A stretch of 64,000 bases of DNA. It comes from Paraburkholderia sediminicola (GTDB lineage: Bacteria > Pseudomonadota > Gammaproteobacteria > Burkholderiales > Burkholderiaceae). Below, one piece after another: positions 26,701 through 35,308 of this stretch. Under the pieces are notes generated by a model. The model saw nothing but the letters and a program-made list of their open reading frames with translations. It made no database searches and was not told the origin of the DNA. The position numbers and the translations under genes are program-made. How positions within the stretch are numbered: position 1 is the stretch's first letter; each line of letters opens with the position of its first letter. The DNA lies in NCBI RefSeq assembly GCF_902859805.1, contig NZ_CADIKC010000005.1, forward strand, positions 186,001 to 250,000. The letters are read 5' to 3'.

Positions 26701-28653
26701 GCTGGGTCTGAGCATCAAGGCGAGCGCGGGTTCTCTGATCAACCTGCCGACTAGGTCCGCTGCATCCCGTCCGCGGCGAAAGACGAGGCGCGCCACGGCG
26801 TAGTCAAACAGGACATGGTGCGAGAAAAGGAGCGTGTCCTCGTTTTGGCCGTGCTCGTCCTCAGCGCGCAGTATGTCGAACTGTTCAAGCTCGACGATCG
26901 CCACTGGATCGGCTTGCGCTAGCACGTCAACGCGAGATGCCTGGAGGGATTTGGACGCCAGCATCCGTTCAACGACTGCGCGAAGGGCGAGTTCGCGACG
27001 ATCGTGATTTCCGTCGGAACGGCGGATGCGGCGGTTCCAGTAGGTGTCAAGCAGTTCAGACTGGGTCGTGATATCTGCAAGGTCGCTTGTCACGATGCCA
27101 TCTTCGACCAGTTCTGCGAGAAGCCTAAGGTTGAAAATGTTGCACAGCAAGTCGCGTAATGGCGCCGAGGCGCCGTCGTAAAGACTCTTTAGTTCTGGTG
27201 AAAACGCAGCGATCTGGGCAAGCTCTTGCTCGGTCAGACGCACCACCAGAATGTGCCGTACGTTTGGAAATCCAGGGTCTGCGTGATCGGCAGTTGGTGG
27301 ACGGCCTCTAAAAAGGCGAGCCCACTCGGCGCCTTGGCGCAGGTCATAGCTTCGGACCGAAGCAACGACATTCCACCTGCCGCCGGCTTGTCTTAGAACT
27401 TCCTCAATCGTCACGCGCAGCACGGTTTGGGTTTCGGATTTCCTGGCCGCATCCAGAGCGTCGATGATCAGAAGGCCGTGCTGTGCGCCGGGCCAGTTCG
27501 CGAGGACTTCTCCCAATTCATGTGATATGCCCAACTCCGCGCGTAGCGCCGCAAGGCCGTCGACTGTCAATATGTCCACTGGGATAAAAATGACGTCACG
27601 ACCCGTGGCCATCTCGGTCTCGGCGAGACGATAGGCGATACCAGTTTTGCCAGCGCCCGGCTCGCCGACGAGCAGCACGGAGTTTTGTCGTGCAGCCTCG
27701 ACTGTGCTCGGCCAGATTGCTCGTTCGATGACCGACGCGGGGTCGCCTTCGATGAGGCGGGTGAAACGGGCAGCTGTCGTCAGGCGGCGGCCCGTCCATG
27801 CGCGGAGGGCCGCGATGTCGGCGCGGTAGTCGGGTGCCGCCTGAAGACTGATTCCGGCTTGAGCTAGTGTACTGAGTAGTGTCGAGGTGTCCGCGCCCGA
27901 TTGATCGGAACGCAGGCGCGCACAGTGAGTGACCAGATGCGAGAAGGCCGCCTCGGCTTGATCTGGGTCCGTGAGCAGTTGGGAACGCAGGTCGTCCATC
28001 GCCGAGATCCGGTCGCGTTCGCCCGGTTCTACGTCGACAAATTGAAGGTGAATCAGGCGAAGTAGCGTGCTGATCGCGGGCGATGTTGGCGCAGATCCAT
28101 AGGCCACGAGCCATGCACGCCGAATGTGGGTCTCCACAACACTGGCTACTTCGCGCTCCTCCTCGTTGACAGCAATCTCCGAAAGCAAGGTCTTGTCCGG
28201 TTGATCCCGAAGTCCTCGAAGAAGCCTAGTCAGCGCGCCTCTGATCTTGGCCGCCGCGGTGCCCCTAGTCGTGAGGACAAGCCGGTCGCGCGCAGGATCA
28301 AGGGGGCGTCCAAGAACCGCGTCGGACAGGTGTTCGGCTGCCGCCTTCTGCTGGCGGACAAACTGATCCAAGGCCTTCGCGAGTGGCGATGTTTCGCCAG
28401 TGGTCAGTCCGACGGTACGCTTCACCTGTATCAAGACGACGCCATCGTCGCTCGTCCGGCAGTTTATGTCGTCGACGTCTTCTCCGCTCTGGGAGCGCAA
28501 GACGAGCAGACGGGTGTTCGGAGGTAGGTCAAATAGTGGGTGTGCGAGACGGCCGAGCAGAATGCGAACGCAATACCAGGCGGCAACTAGGGTTTCATAG
28601 CCTCCGCCTGCCGCCTCTGCTCTACCCCCGGCTGATCCGCTCCTCGATGCCAT
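23701..28653 (-). CDS. Avs-like nuclease-NTPase with large C-terminal repeat domain
   Basis: 1650 residues. The N-terminal 80 residues fit a PD-(D/E)xK nuclease of the Cap4/DUF4297 kind: GGGYE (E20), SGEDVDD (D59-D62) and IQVKRT (Q76-x-K78). A central NTPase has Walker A GEPGAGKT (330-337), Walker B LLIIDALDA (394-402) and an Arg-containing VVASVRSYD sensor segment. The remaining 1100 residues are helical repeats without enzymatic motifs. Nuclease + STAND-like NTPase + repeat sensor is the layout of the Avs (AVAST) phage-protein sensors. Length is within their range, but whether it belongs to a named Avs type cannot be judged here. No neighbouring cofactor gene; monocistronic. Confidence 0.65.
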   Translation of the reverse strand: MASRSGSAGGRAEAAGGGYETLVAAWYCVRILLGRLAHPLFDLPPNTRLLVLRSQSGEDVDDINCRTSDDGVVLIQVKRTVGLTTGETSPLAKALDQFVRQQKAAAEHLSDAVLGRPLDPARDRLVLTTRGTAAAKIRGALTRLLRGLRDQPDKTLLSEIAVNEEEREVASVVETHIRRAWLVAYGSAPTSPAISTLLRLIHLQFVDVEPGERDRISAMDDLRSQLLTDPDQAEAAFSHLVTHCARLRSDQSGADTSTLLSTLAQAGISLQAAPDYRADIAALRAWTGRRLTTAARFTRLIEGDPASVIERAIWPSTVEAARQNSVLLVGEPGAGKTGIAYRLAETEMATGRDVIFIPVDILTVDGLAALRAELGISHELGEVLANWPGAQHGLLIIDALDAARKSETQTVLRVTIEEVLRQAGGRWNVVASVRSYDLRQGAEWARLFRGRPPTADHADPGFPNVRHILVVRLTEQELAQIAAFSPELKSLYDGASAPLRDLLCNIFNLRLLAELVEDGIVTSDLADITTQSELLDTYWNRRIRRSDGNHDRRELALRAVVERMLASKSLQASRVDVLAQADPVAIVELEQFDILRAEDEHGQNEDTLLFSHHVLFDYAVARLVFRRGRDAADLVGRLIREPALALMLRPSLSLTFSEVWSERQSGRPRFWNLAFAVAREPRVSPVGQLVGPIVIAEQVETLADLQPLLDALTPGSSLQGAAELILQHLTGALLARVKAGAPLIGPDAGPWMALAETLSQVGTDAAMNTVRILVQAGTEKPSDLTAQQLIHAGAAARRLLDFAWNHDPRIEQFVITAINGVANTVASDPQATIRLLRRALEPEHLRQFGYEELDWITRHIRSYAAHDLDFVIDLYASIFEYEEPSGDAKTSISSSAIMGMSSTRRQDYEMAWWMLAEAAPRLLDEHPAEGTKAVARGLDGYIRRHETDPESPNEVEEFYIGERPARYVHDRSYGWNGRGVQHYRDAPALLNKFNEFLERLLARGDSQELFALVVETVADEVGNAVLWSTLLAAAAKHPAMFGAAVLPLASTQPVLGSLETRFQVGNYLTAVFSTLTTEQKAPIERAILHLSGPGSIRSQQILAGCLSAADCVTPEMQSFQDQLAANTEVPVNRPAMQLEFSSRPYDTDAYLKEMGVNVTDEHSIAIRELMRPVEALPNTWDTSLSLDEVRRRLDLIDPLVDRLVALSQGQIDPKLYEHATGTAAEAAHRVAITHYEVIEQADVRDRLKRVLLFAKGSTSPSFSQEHEDRFHDHASWGGPSARNGAAGGLMALARPQNPVDPDVQAAILELARDPVCDVRLQIVQNLHVLRDSDPAWVWAEIEHVLEHEYTRQVIDSAIQSLAQVAYLDVPRAIRIAKRVLDRYKGQQGPGIGQVCQSAASHVMDIHFVFSNAEADEFYAQQLADPPLHAENLHAWVARYSDKLTIGDDTDSDQDRQRAKTIAFYRDTADAVSDAIEKIYAEHEAAKSREWPSEVVSRAQALSGVLDDMALRIYFASGGDNNADHTQEELAHRWRLYRELMPVLDRLAECGVVHTAYYLIQALEHFIQADPAGVFRLIVKSVMTSSRFGYAFESMGADAIVRVVEKYLADYREVFSDDARLNELMACLNLFVSAGWPAAQSLTFRLAEIWR

Positions 28654-28733
28654 ACCTTGGTCCTTAATCTTGTCCCGAATCGTAGCTTCGTCGCAGTTTT
28701 ATATACTAAGGTGGGCGCATAGGATAGTCATGC

Positions 28734-29322
28734 TTGCCGAAGCAAGCGCGTGGTGCCTATCCATATAAGCCGCTCAATATCATCTATCAGTTCGTGCGTG
28801 GCCCGCTACCCAATGACCGGGTGAGTTACTGGCTGCTGCGTCGTAGGCCTGAGCGAGCCGATGACTGCTCCTACATGCAATTCGTCTTGCAATTGAGTAA
28901 CCACGTCTTCCAGATCGCTTTGCCAATGTACATTGAAGACCGCAGGCTTCTCGAAGCGGGGCACATTCAAGAACAGCCTTTGGCCGAATACTTGGGCTGG
29001 TATTGATCACCAGATGCAATACGGGCGATCGGGCCACAGACTTTTCGACATGAGTGGTACAAACCAAGTTCGCGGTGAAACGACGTCCATGGCCTTCCAT
29101 TATGAGCAACTGATCAACGCACCTGAGATCGCTGCCCGCTTGGCGGCACATCAGCCGCAGACCAATTGACGCCGAACGTCGGATCATCCGAAAAGTCGTC
29201 GAGAGTGACCCGATTCTGGATGCTGTCGTCATACCGACAGCATCCAGCAGAACTCGATCCACACGGGCGGTTGTTTTTTCTGAAGCCGACATCCTCACGG
29301 TCATCGCATTACTCAAAAAGAA
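28734..29322 (+). pseudogene. Frame-broken remnant of an unrecognised gene
   Basis: Three protein-like segments follow one another in different frames. 28734-29006 (ending LAEYLGWY) is followed by a segment in another frame to 29169 (HQMQYGRSGHRLFDMSGTNQ...). A third begins near 29171 (AERRIIRKVVESDP...) and fades at about 29320. Each looks like coding sequence rather than random translation, and they abut. This suggests one gene of about 180-190 residues broken by at least two frameshifts. No family recognised. A stop-free reverse frame over the same DNA (28780-29361) has a Ser/Arg-rich shadow composition. Confidence 0.35.
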
Positions 29323-30958
29323 TAACGGCGGTGAAATGAAGGTTGTGCTGACCATCCTCAAAGTAGAGGTTGGGAACGTACCGAATCTTCTTCTCGTGGT
29401 TGTTGAATACCTCGTTGTAGTCCGGGTTGTTGCCCAATGTATTGGACTGAAGCTTGGCGAAGTAAGTCTTCGTATCCTCTTGGGAATAGGCGACCTCCCC
29501 TTGGTCGTTCCTGTGGAAACAGCGAAACGCTTGACCGGTCGCCAGTGGTTTTAATGCAAGAAGGTTTCCGCTTGTCAGAGTGATGAACTCCGCAGTCGCC
29601 ATTACCTTATCTAGGTGCGCTTCGTTGAGGTTGGCGCCTCTGACCATTCTGCTCCATGTCGAACGCAGACATGCAAGAAAGTCGTCCTTTTTTAGGCCAA
29701 ACTCGATAAACGCGAAGTAGGTGAGCAGCAGGGTCAGCTTCTCAATGCGGGTGGATAGAAGGGGGTGTTCATCAGGAGGTATGGTGATGATGTCGCCGTG
29801 CGCTATCTCATCGCGGATTTTCCTGAGTCTAACAAATGCATCCGAAGACAGATTGATGATTCTGATTATGTCGGGGTCGGTCTGGGAGATGACAATCTCA
29901 GTTTTCTCCTGGAGCGTGTAATCACGAGTTTGGAACACTGAGTCGGCTAAATCTTTCACCCTCTGAATCTGTTCGTTGGTCAGGGTAAGTTTATTCTTGT
30001 CCAGCTTTTCGTGAAAGCGCTTGACTGCCTTCGTGGGCATCGCGATGGCTTTCTTGCCAAGGCTTTGTGTTTGAGATGAGACGTAAGCTTCCCAGAGGGT
30101 GACATAGCCTAGGACCTTGTATTCCCAGAAGTCGTTGTACCGCTTCATCCCTGATAGTCGTAACCAAAGCGGATCGCGCAAATCTGAGGTGAAGAAGTTC
30201 TGGGCTATCGTCTGCCAGTTGGCTTCAAAGATGGGCTTTTTGAGGAAATAGTCATGGCTCTCCTTCTTGCGTGTGCCAGTGTCCGCTTCAGGCTCATAAA
30301 ACGGAAAGAAGGCGCCGCCCGACCTGCCGTTTTCAGACTTTACGCCAACGCTCGAAATTGATGCGGGTGTGCCCAGAAGGATGCTTAGCAAAGCCAGCAA
30401 GTCGGTCGTGTATCGTCGCACCTCACTTATGCTCAAGGCGGTGGTGCTTTCAATGCTGAAGAGGACCGAATCCTTGATTAGATGACCGTCGTCTGTCCGG
30501 TCGATGCTGGTATGCGGATAAGCTTTGACGGTGAGGTTCTTGTCATCAAGCGTCAGACTCGCACTTATCTCGTGAGGTGTATTAACCCATTCGATCTTTG
30601 CTCCTGGCTTGCCCTGCATGCGCTGATATTCAAAAAACCAAGGGGATATGTCAAGTACCTCGACTTCTGCCAGAACGAAAGGATCGGTTGTTTCCGTGCT
30701 AACGATGTATTGGCACGACAAAAATAGCTCTTCAAACTGGCAGTCAAAGAGGGTGAAATGCCGACCATCCTCGGTGACTGCATGGACCTCCTCAAGTGTT
30801 TGGCGTTCGGCGAGCTTGAGGGTGCTCAGTCTGAATTGCAGGGTTGTGCCTTTGCCCGGTCCGAAAGTAAGCCTGCCATCTCCTAATTGCCCAAGTGTGG
30901 CGTGAATTGCCGTTACGCTGTAGCTGTAGTCTTCGGTGAAGATGATTTCGGCGTTCAT
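29309..30958 (-). CDS. ApeA-like HEPN protein
   Basis: 549 residues. A beta-rich N-terminal half (about 1-230) precedes a helical C-terminal domain with the HEPN ribonuclease motif R382-DEIA-H387 in VRLRKIRDEIAHGD. This two-part organisation and length match ApeA, a single-gene anti-phage abortive-infection protein with a HEPN domain. Activity would be RNA cleavage on infection (established for the family, inferred here). An AAA ATPase and a DUF3800 gene lie upstream on the same strand with 110-130-bp gaps, so the three may be co-transcribed. AT content is higher than in most of the window, a sign of foreign origin. Confidence 0.65.
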   Translation of the reverse strand: MNAEIIFTEDYSYSVTAIHATLGQLGDGRLTFGPGKGTTLQFRLSTLKLAERQTLEEVHAVTEDGRHFTLFDCQFEELFLSCQYIVSTETTDPFVLAEVEVLDISPWFFEYQRMQGKPGAKIEWVNTPHEISASLTLDDKNLTVKAYPHTSIDRTDDGHLIKDSVLFSIESTTALSISEVRRYTTDLLALLSILLGTPASISSVGVKSENGRSGGAFFPFYEPEADTGTRKKESHDYFLKKPIFEANWQTIAQNFFTSDLRDPLWLRLSGMKRYNDFWEYKVLGYVTLWEAYVSSQTQSLGKKAIAMPTKAVKRFHEKLDKNKLTLTNEQIQRVKDLADSVFQTRDYTLQEKTEIVISQTDPDIIRIINLSSDAFVRLRKIRDEIAHGDIITIPPDEHPLLSTRIEKLTLLLTYFAFIEFGLKKDDFLACLRSTWSRMVRGANLNEAHLDKVMATAEFITLTSGNLLALKPLATGQAFRCFHRNDQGEVAYSQEDTKTYFAKLQSNTLGNNPDYNEVFNNHEKKIRYVPNLYFEDGQHNLHFTAVILFE

Positions 30959-31070
30959 GGTTTTTAGCGTCTTATCGTTCTTCGACGTCGTGGCTGTCAG
31001 CGTTGTGGCGGAGCGCTCGCCGTCCCCTCAATCGGTTGGCCGTACGCTAGATGCCTAACTGGCCCCCGAG

Positions 31071-32429
31071 TCACTTCTTCTTGCGGTCTTCGCGCAGCCT
31101 GACAGATGCCGGCACGTGTGATCCGTGATAGCCGCTGCGCAGATTCGCCGGCACGTGCATGCGCTGGGGCTGCAATGGCACCTCGCCATTGAGTTCGATA
31201 CCTGAGGCCTCCGCCTGCATACGCACAAAACCGCGCAGCATCTTTTCGCGATAGGTGTACCAGCCGGGTCGCTGCGCGACCGATTCAAGCACTGCACCAA
31301 ACGGCTCGGTTCTCAGTTTGCGCAGCGATTCGGCGAACCGTCCATTTTCGATCGCGAGCGGGCTTCCGCGCCTCTCGGTGATCATGCGGTACGACTGCTG
31401 GATCGCATTGCTTTGCCGGAACAAGTCTTCGCCGTCGGCTGTGGCCCAGACGAGGTCTTCCCACTCGGCTGAGCGGTGCAACACCGCTTTCTCGTAAGGG
31501 CGTTTGAGCTCTACATTGATTTGCTCGATCGCTTCGCGCAGGCCCAACTGGTAGTGGTGTGCCCCCAGCATCTCGCACTCGGTCTCGTCGTCAAAGGCCT
31601 GCCAGATCATGTGTTCGGTGATGAGATGTACGTAGTGCGGAAAGCCATCGCTGACAATCGCGATGCGCCAGTTGACGTCATTATCGACATCAAGCCCGAA
31701 TTCTTGCGCGGCCTGCGTGACTATCTCCCGACGCGCTTCCCAGCCCAGGCGATGCACCTCGAACGTGGCCAGTTGTCGGTATGCGGATTGGTGCGCGCCG
31801 AGCAACTCTTCGAGCGAGCGGCCCACACCGGTAAAGATAAATTTTAGATTCACCTCACGATCGCCGAGCGCCTTGAGCAACGCAGCAAACCGGTTACGCT
31901 CTTGCGGATCAGCAATCGCATCGAACTCATCGATCACGACTACCGGCTGCTTCGAGTGAATGTCTGCAATCTCCCCGAGTAGATCAACGGCGTCACCGAT
32001 CGTCTTCAACTGCTCCTTGACGTCCTTTGCGCTGACCTCCCGTCCCTGCTGCCATTTCAGTCCGCGCCATTCAAGCGACAAGCTCAATTGATGCTTGACG
32101 CTCGTCGTGCGTGAATAACCCATTGCCTTGTTGGCGATGCTGGCGATAAGCGAATCGAAGGTCTCGTCCGGGGTACCGCCAACGATGATCGGGCCGTTAT
32201 CGGCGCTCTGATACTGGTAGGCGGCTGTCGCCCCGAGCGAACTCTTGCCCACGCCCCGGTCGCCATGGATAAAAACATTGCGCCCGGGTGCGCACAGTGC
32301 ACGGTCAATCGCCTCCAACTCGCGCTCACGGCCCTTAAGCATCTCGGGCGTGCGTACGGGCTGCGCGGCTGACAGCGCGACCTTCAGTTTTTCACGCAAA
32401 CGAGCCTTGTCGTAGCCGGCAATCGTCAT
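31071..32429 (-). CDS. AAA+ ATPase, Orc/TniB-like
   Basis: 452 residues. After a RERELEAIDRAL entry helix come Walker A GDRGVGKSS, Walker B VVVIDEFDAI, sensor 1 FIFTGVGRS and a winged-helix-like C-terminal part. This order is that of the AAA ATPases related to Orc1/Cdc6, TniB and many stand-alone defence ATPases. The final 70 residues are basic and end in RKKK. No transposase or integrase is nearby, so a TniB role is not supported. It lies between the DUF3800 gene and the ApeA-like gene in the same direction and could act with either (inference). Confidence 0.7.
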   Translation of the reverse strand: MTIAGYDKARLREKLKVALSAAQPVRTPEMLKGRERELEAIDRALCAPGRNVFIHGDRGVGKSSLGATAAYQYQSADNGPIIVGGTPDETFDSLIASIANKAMGYSRTTSVKHQLSLSLEWRGLKWQQGREVSAKDVKEQLKTIGDAVDLLGEIADIHSKQPVVVIDEFDAIADPQERNRFAALLKALGDREVNLKFIFTGVGRSLEELLGAHQSAYRQLATFEVHRLGWEARREIVTQAAQEFGLDVDNDVNWRIAIVSDGFPHYVHLITEHMIWQAFDDETECEMLGAHHYQLGLREAIEQINVELKRPYEKAVLHRSAEWEDLVWATADGEDLFRQSNAIQQSYRMITERRGSPLAIENGRFAESLRKLRTEPFGAVLESVAQRPGWYTYREKMLRGFVRMQAEASGIELNGEVPLQPQRMHVPANLRSGYHGSHVPASVRLREDRKKK

Positions 32430-32555
32430 TGTTGTCGCCTCTCAGTATGATGTCAGCCATCGTACCGCATACGGGAAAGCCCACAACATTTGGCAGCGGT
32501 GACGGCCGACGGCGTGGGCGGTGCATACATGCGTCAGAAGAGTGATACGACTCTT

Positions 32556-33566
32556 CTATGCGATCATCGGCCTTGCATATCGGTTCATGAGTTTTATTAG
32601 CTCGGCGGCCCTTTCGCTTACGTCACTAACCTGGTCAAGAGACAACAAACGGATCGTGGTTCTGTCTTTTACTGCTTTAAGCATATTCGAGCCAAGCGCC
32701 AACGCGACATTTTCAACATTGTCGAAGTTGCCGCGAAGGACTCGACGAACGCCAGACGCGAGGAGGTCCGCTACCTGAACGCCCGCAAACTTCTCCGAAT
32801 CGACGTACTTGAAATCGTCGTTGATGATCTTGCCAATGTTGATGTTTCCGTCCCCAGTAGTATCAATGTCGAGCCCATAGACTTTAGACAAGTAGTCCGG
32901 AGCTTCTCCAGGCTGATATTCGAAGCGGCGGAATGATCTGTAGTCGCCCTCGGAAATGAAGATCATCGGCTCGCGCAATGACTTGGTTTGCAAAAATCCT
33001 GGAAGTAGCTTTTTGAAAACGCTCTCGTAGACCGTAGGCATCTTATCTTTCTGGTCCACGCGCCAACGGAAGCTTCCCAAACTGACAGGTTCTCGCTGAA
33101 CAAAGTAGAGCGTAGCCGAGGTCAGGACGGTGTAGATCAGCTCGACTTGCAAGACCAGTTGAGTGTACAGTTGCAACGGCAAGGCGCTCAATTCGTCCGC
33201 AACTTGTCCGACGGCTTGTCGTCCTTCTTCGTAGATCATGTGCGGAACGTTTTTCCTGATTTTCTCCACCTGCCCCTGTCTATGACGTTCAATTGCGTCA
33301 CGACGATGGAGGCTGAGATCAACAGCAATCACAACTGCCATCCCGCCGATGCTCCGCAGCTTCGTCAGCAACTCGATATATGCAGCTTCGCCCGCCTTTC
33401 CGAGCTTGACTTCCCGACCGTTTCCATATTTAAAGCGAAACGTGCGCATGAGATCGTCAAGCTGTTTTCTTTTGGACTCTGGGATCACATAGGCGGCAAT
33501 CGCACACCAAGAATCTTCCTTCTCCGCGAAAGTAAACGTCCCCGATTCATCCACAAAAATCAACAT
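32556..33566 (-). CDS. DUF3800-domain protein
   Basis: 336 residues. The N-terminal MLIFVDESGTF (D6, E7) and the late VQVADLLASGVRR segment are the hallmark ends of DUF3800, a family predicted to have an RNase H-like fold with acidic active-site residues. DUF3800 genes recur in defence islands; no activity has been firmly assigned that I can cite from sequence. The start ATG at 33566 reads left. It is followed, in the same direction, by the AAA ATPase 127 bp downstream. Expression as one unit with the ATPase is plausible. Confidence 0.75.
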   Translation of the reverse strand: MLIFVDESGTFTFAEKEDSWCAIAAYVIPESKRKQLDDLMRTFRFKYGNGREVKLGKAGEAAYIELLTKLRSIGGMAVVIAVDLSLHRRDAIERHRQGQVEKIRKNVPHMIYEEGRQAVGQVADELSALPLQLYTQLVLQVELIYTVLTSATLYFVQREPVSLGSFRWRVDQKDKMPTVYESVFKKLLPGFLQTKSLREPMIFISEGDYRSFRRFEYQPGEAPDYLSKVYGLDIDTTGDGNINIGKIINDDFKYVDSEKFAGVQVADLLASGVRRVLRGNFDNVENVALALGSNMLKAVKDRTTIRLLSLDQVSDVSERAAELIKLMNRYARPMIA

Positions 33567-34014
33567 AGTCGCAACACTCCGGGGCTAATGCGCAAGAAAA
33601 TGGCTCGCTTCGATTATGTCAGACCAAACGCTGTTTCTTCAGCCGCGCCCGCCGCTCGGTCGTTTAGCCCTACCGCGATTCGATGTCCGCTGTCGGATGC
33701 GGTGACGACGTTCGAATGCCAGCAGCGAAGCTTTCGGTGACAGTCGCTTCCTGGCCGGACGCTGTCCGACGACGGGCTCGGGTCGACCCTAGGCGGTCGT
33801 TCGACGCGATTTTGCTTTAGTGCCGGATATCTGTGGATATGCCCGCAGAAACGAGGTAGCTCTCCGCGAATCCTAGCGCCGCAGCAACGCAGCCAAAGCA
33901 TATAGAGGCGGCTAGGAAAATAGCTCGGAGGATGCGACAGTGGTAGCTTAGTTGGAGCGAGGTGCGTTCCCGCAGCGCCTCGGACGGGAATATATCTTTT
34001 GGACGAGGCTGGCG
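33567..34014. other. Gap between divergent DUF3800 and HEPN genes
   Basis: About 450 bp with no convincing gene; the open frames crossing it (33147-33740 plus, 33614-34039 minus) are antisense or non-protein-like. It should hold the divergent promoters. No clear hexamers could be chosen. Confidence 0.4.
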
Positions 34015-35019
34015 ATGTTTGAAGAAACAATCCGCGCACTGAAAAAGCTTGGCGACGATAAATCTACCGTTTCGATCTCAGCAGACGATGACAACTACTT
34101 TGACCGTGAGTGTCCCGCGCCAGAATGCTTGGCTCAGTTCAAGGTGCTGATGGCTGACTGGAAGGACAAGGTCAGGGACGAGGAGGTCTTTTGTCCATTC
34201 TGCGGCCACACCGCCGATGCCCAGAAGTGGTGGACGCAGGAACAGCTTAATCACGTTCGGGACGTTGCGCTGGCGAATATTCAGGGGGCAATCGGTGGTG
34301 CGCTTCGCCGTGACGCGCAAAAATTCAACCAGAGACAGCCCAAGGGCGGGTTCATCTCGATGAGCATGAAGGTGGACAGCCGACCTCAGCATGTACCGAT
34401 TCCCTACGCCGCGGCAGCGCCCATGCGTCTGAAAATCACTTGTGGTGAATGCGGGTGTGGATATGCCGTTGTCGGTGCGGCGTATTTCTGTCCGTCTTGT
34501 GGAGCAAACGCAGCGGAGCTTGTCTTCGATCTCACGGCCCAGGGCATCCGGCAGTCGCTCGAAGCCGTTGACGCTATCAGAGCCGCCATTCCAGATGCGG
34601 ACACTGCGGAGAACACTTGCCGTCTGATCGTCGAGAGCGCTTTACAAAACGCGGTGACGGCGTTTCAGCGGAATGCAGAGGCGCTTCATGCGCGTGTTGC
34701 GCCGACAACCAAGATTCGGCGCAACGCATTTCAGAACCTCGCGGAGGGTTCAGCTCTTTGGGTTGCTGCCATAGGGCACGGTTACGACAAGCACCTCACG
34801 GCCGTCGAGATGGGACAGCTGACGACGGCCTTCCAGCAGCGTCACCTGCTCGCCCACACACAGGGTGTCGTCGATGATGATTACATCAGGAAAACCGGCG
34901 ACACGCGGTATAAATCTGGACAGAGATTGGTGATCAAGCGCGAGGCTGTGGCTGAAGCACTAACTCTGGTTGAGCAATTGACGCAGGGTATCCGCGAGGA
35001 CGCCAAGGGTAAAGGGTGA
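34015..35019 (+). CDS. Zinc-ribbon HEPN protein
   Basis: 334 residues from the ATG at 34015 (in-frame upstream starts are not homology-supported). Four cysteine clusters suggest two zinc ribbons: C33/C38 with C60-PF-C63, and C143-GE-C146-G-C148 with C159-PS-C162. The C-terminal helical domain carries R276-HLLA-H281 followed by TQGVVDDDY and TGDTRYKSGQRL, a HEPN ribonuclease motif with a conserved tail. Probable role: RNase toxin or defence effector whose ribbons bind nucleic acid (inference). It is followed, in the same direction, by a DUF4238 gene 289 bp downstream. Confidence 0.65.
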   Translation: MFEETIRALKKLGDDKSTVSISADDDNYFDRECPAPECLAQFKVLMADWKDKVRDEEVFCPFCGHTADAQKWWTQEQLNHVRDVALANIQGAIGGALRRDAQKFNQRQPKGGFISMSMKVDSRPQHVPIPYAAAAPMRLKITCGECGCGYAVVGAAYFCPSCGANAAELVFDLTAQGIRQSLEAVDAIRAAIPDADTAENTCRLIVESALQNAVTAFQRNAEALHARVAPTTKIRRNAFQNLAEGSALWVAAIGHGYDKHLTAVEMGQLTTAFQQRHLLAHTQGVVDDDYIRKTGDTRYKSGQRLVIKREAVAEALTLVEQLTQGIREDAKGKG

Positions 35020-35308
35020 TCTCGTCAGCGGCTGCTTTTGGCCGACCAACGCCCTACCGTCGAGCACTGTGACCCTCTCCAACGCGGCTCTCATCTAGCA
35101 GGGGTGAGTTGACCCACAACAGCCTTTCGATGTAATGCGAGGGCTATCGCAAGTTACAGACTAGAACGGTCATTCAACCCTGCGTCTCCGTCGGCACGTT
35201 GTCGGCCAGTGATTCGTCTTGATCTGCTGAGCCAATTCACAGGAGAATTGTCGCTCGCACGGCCCGCGGAGGATGATTGCGGGTCGCGTTGAATCGGATC
35301 ATCGGGGA

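Noticed and set aside
28780..29361. 193-codon minus-strand frame
   Set aside because: Ser/Arg-rich shadow of the frame-broken rightward gene.
31071..32429. AAA ATPase as TniB/TnsC of the comM-inserted element
   Set aside because: No TniA/TnsB transposase or TniQ beside it; the motif set is generic.
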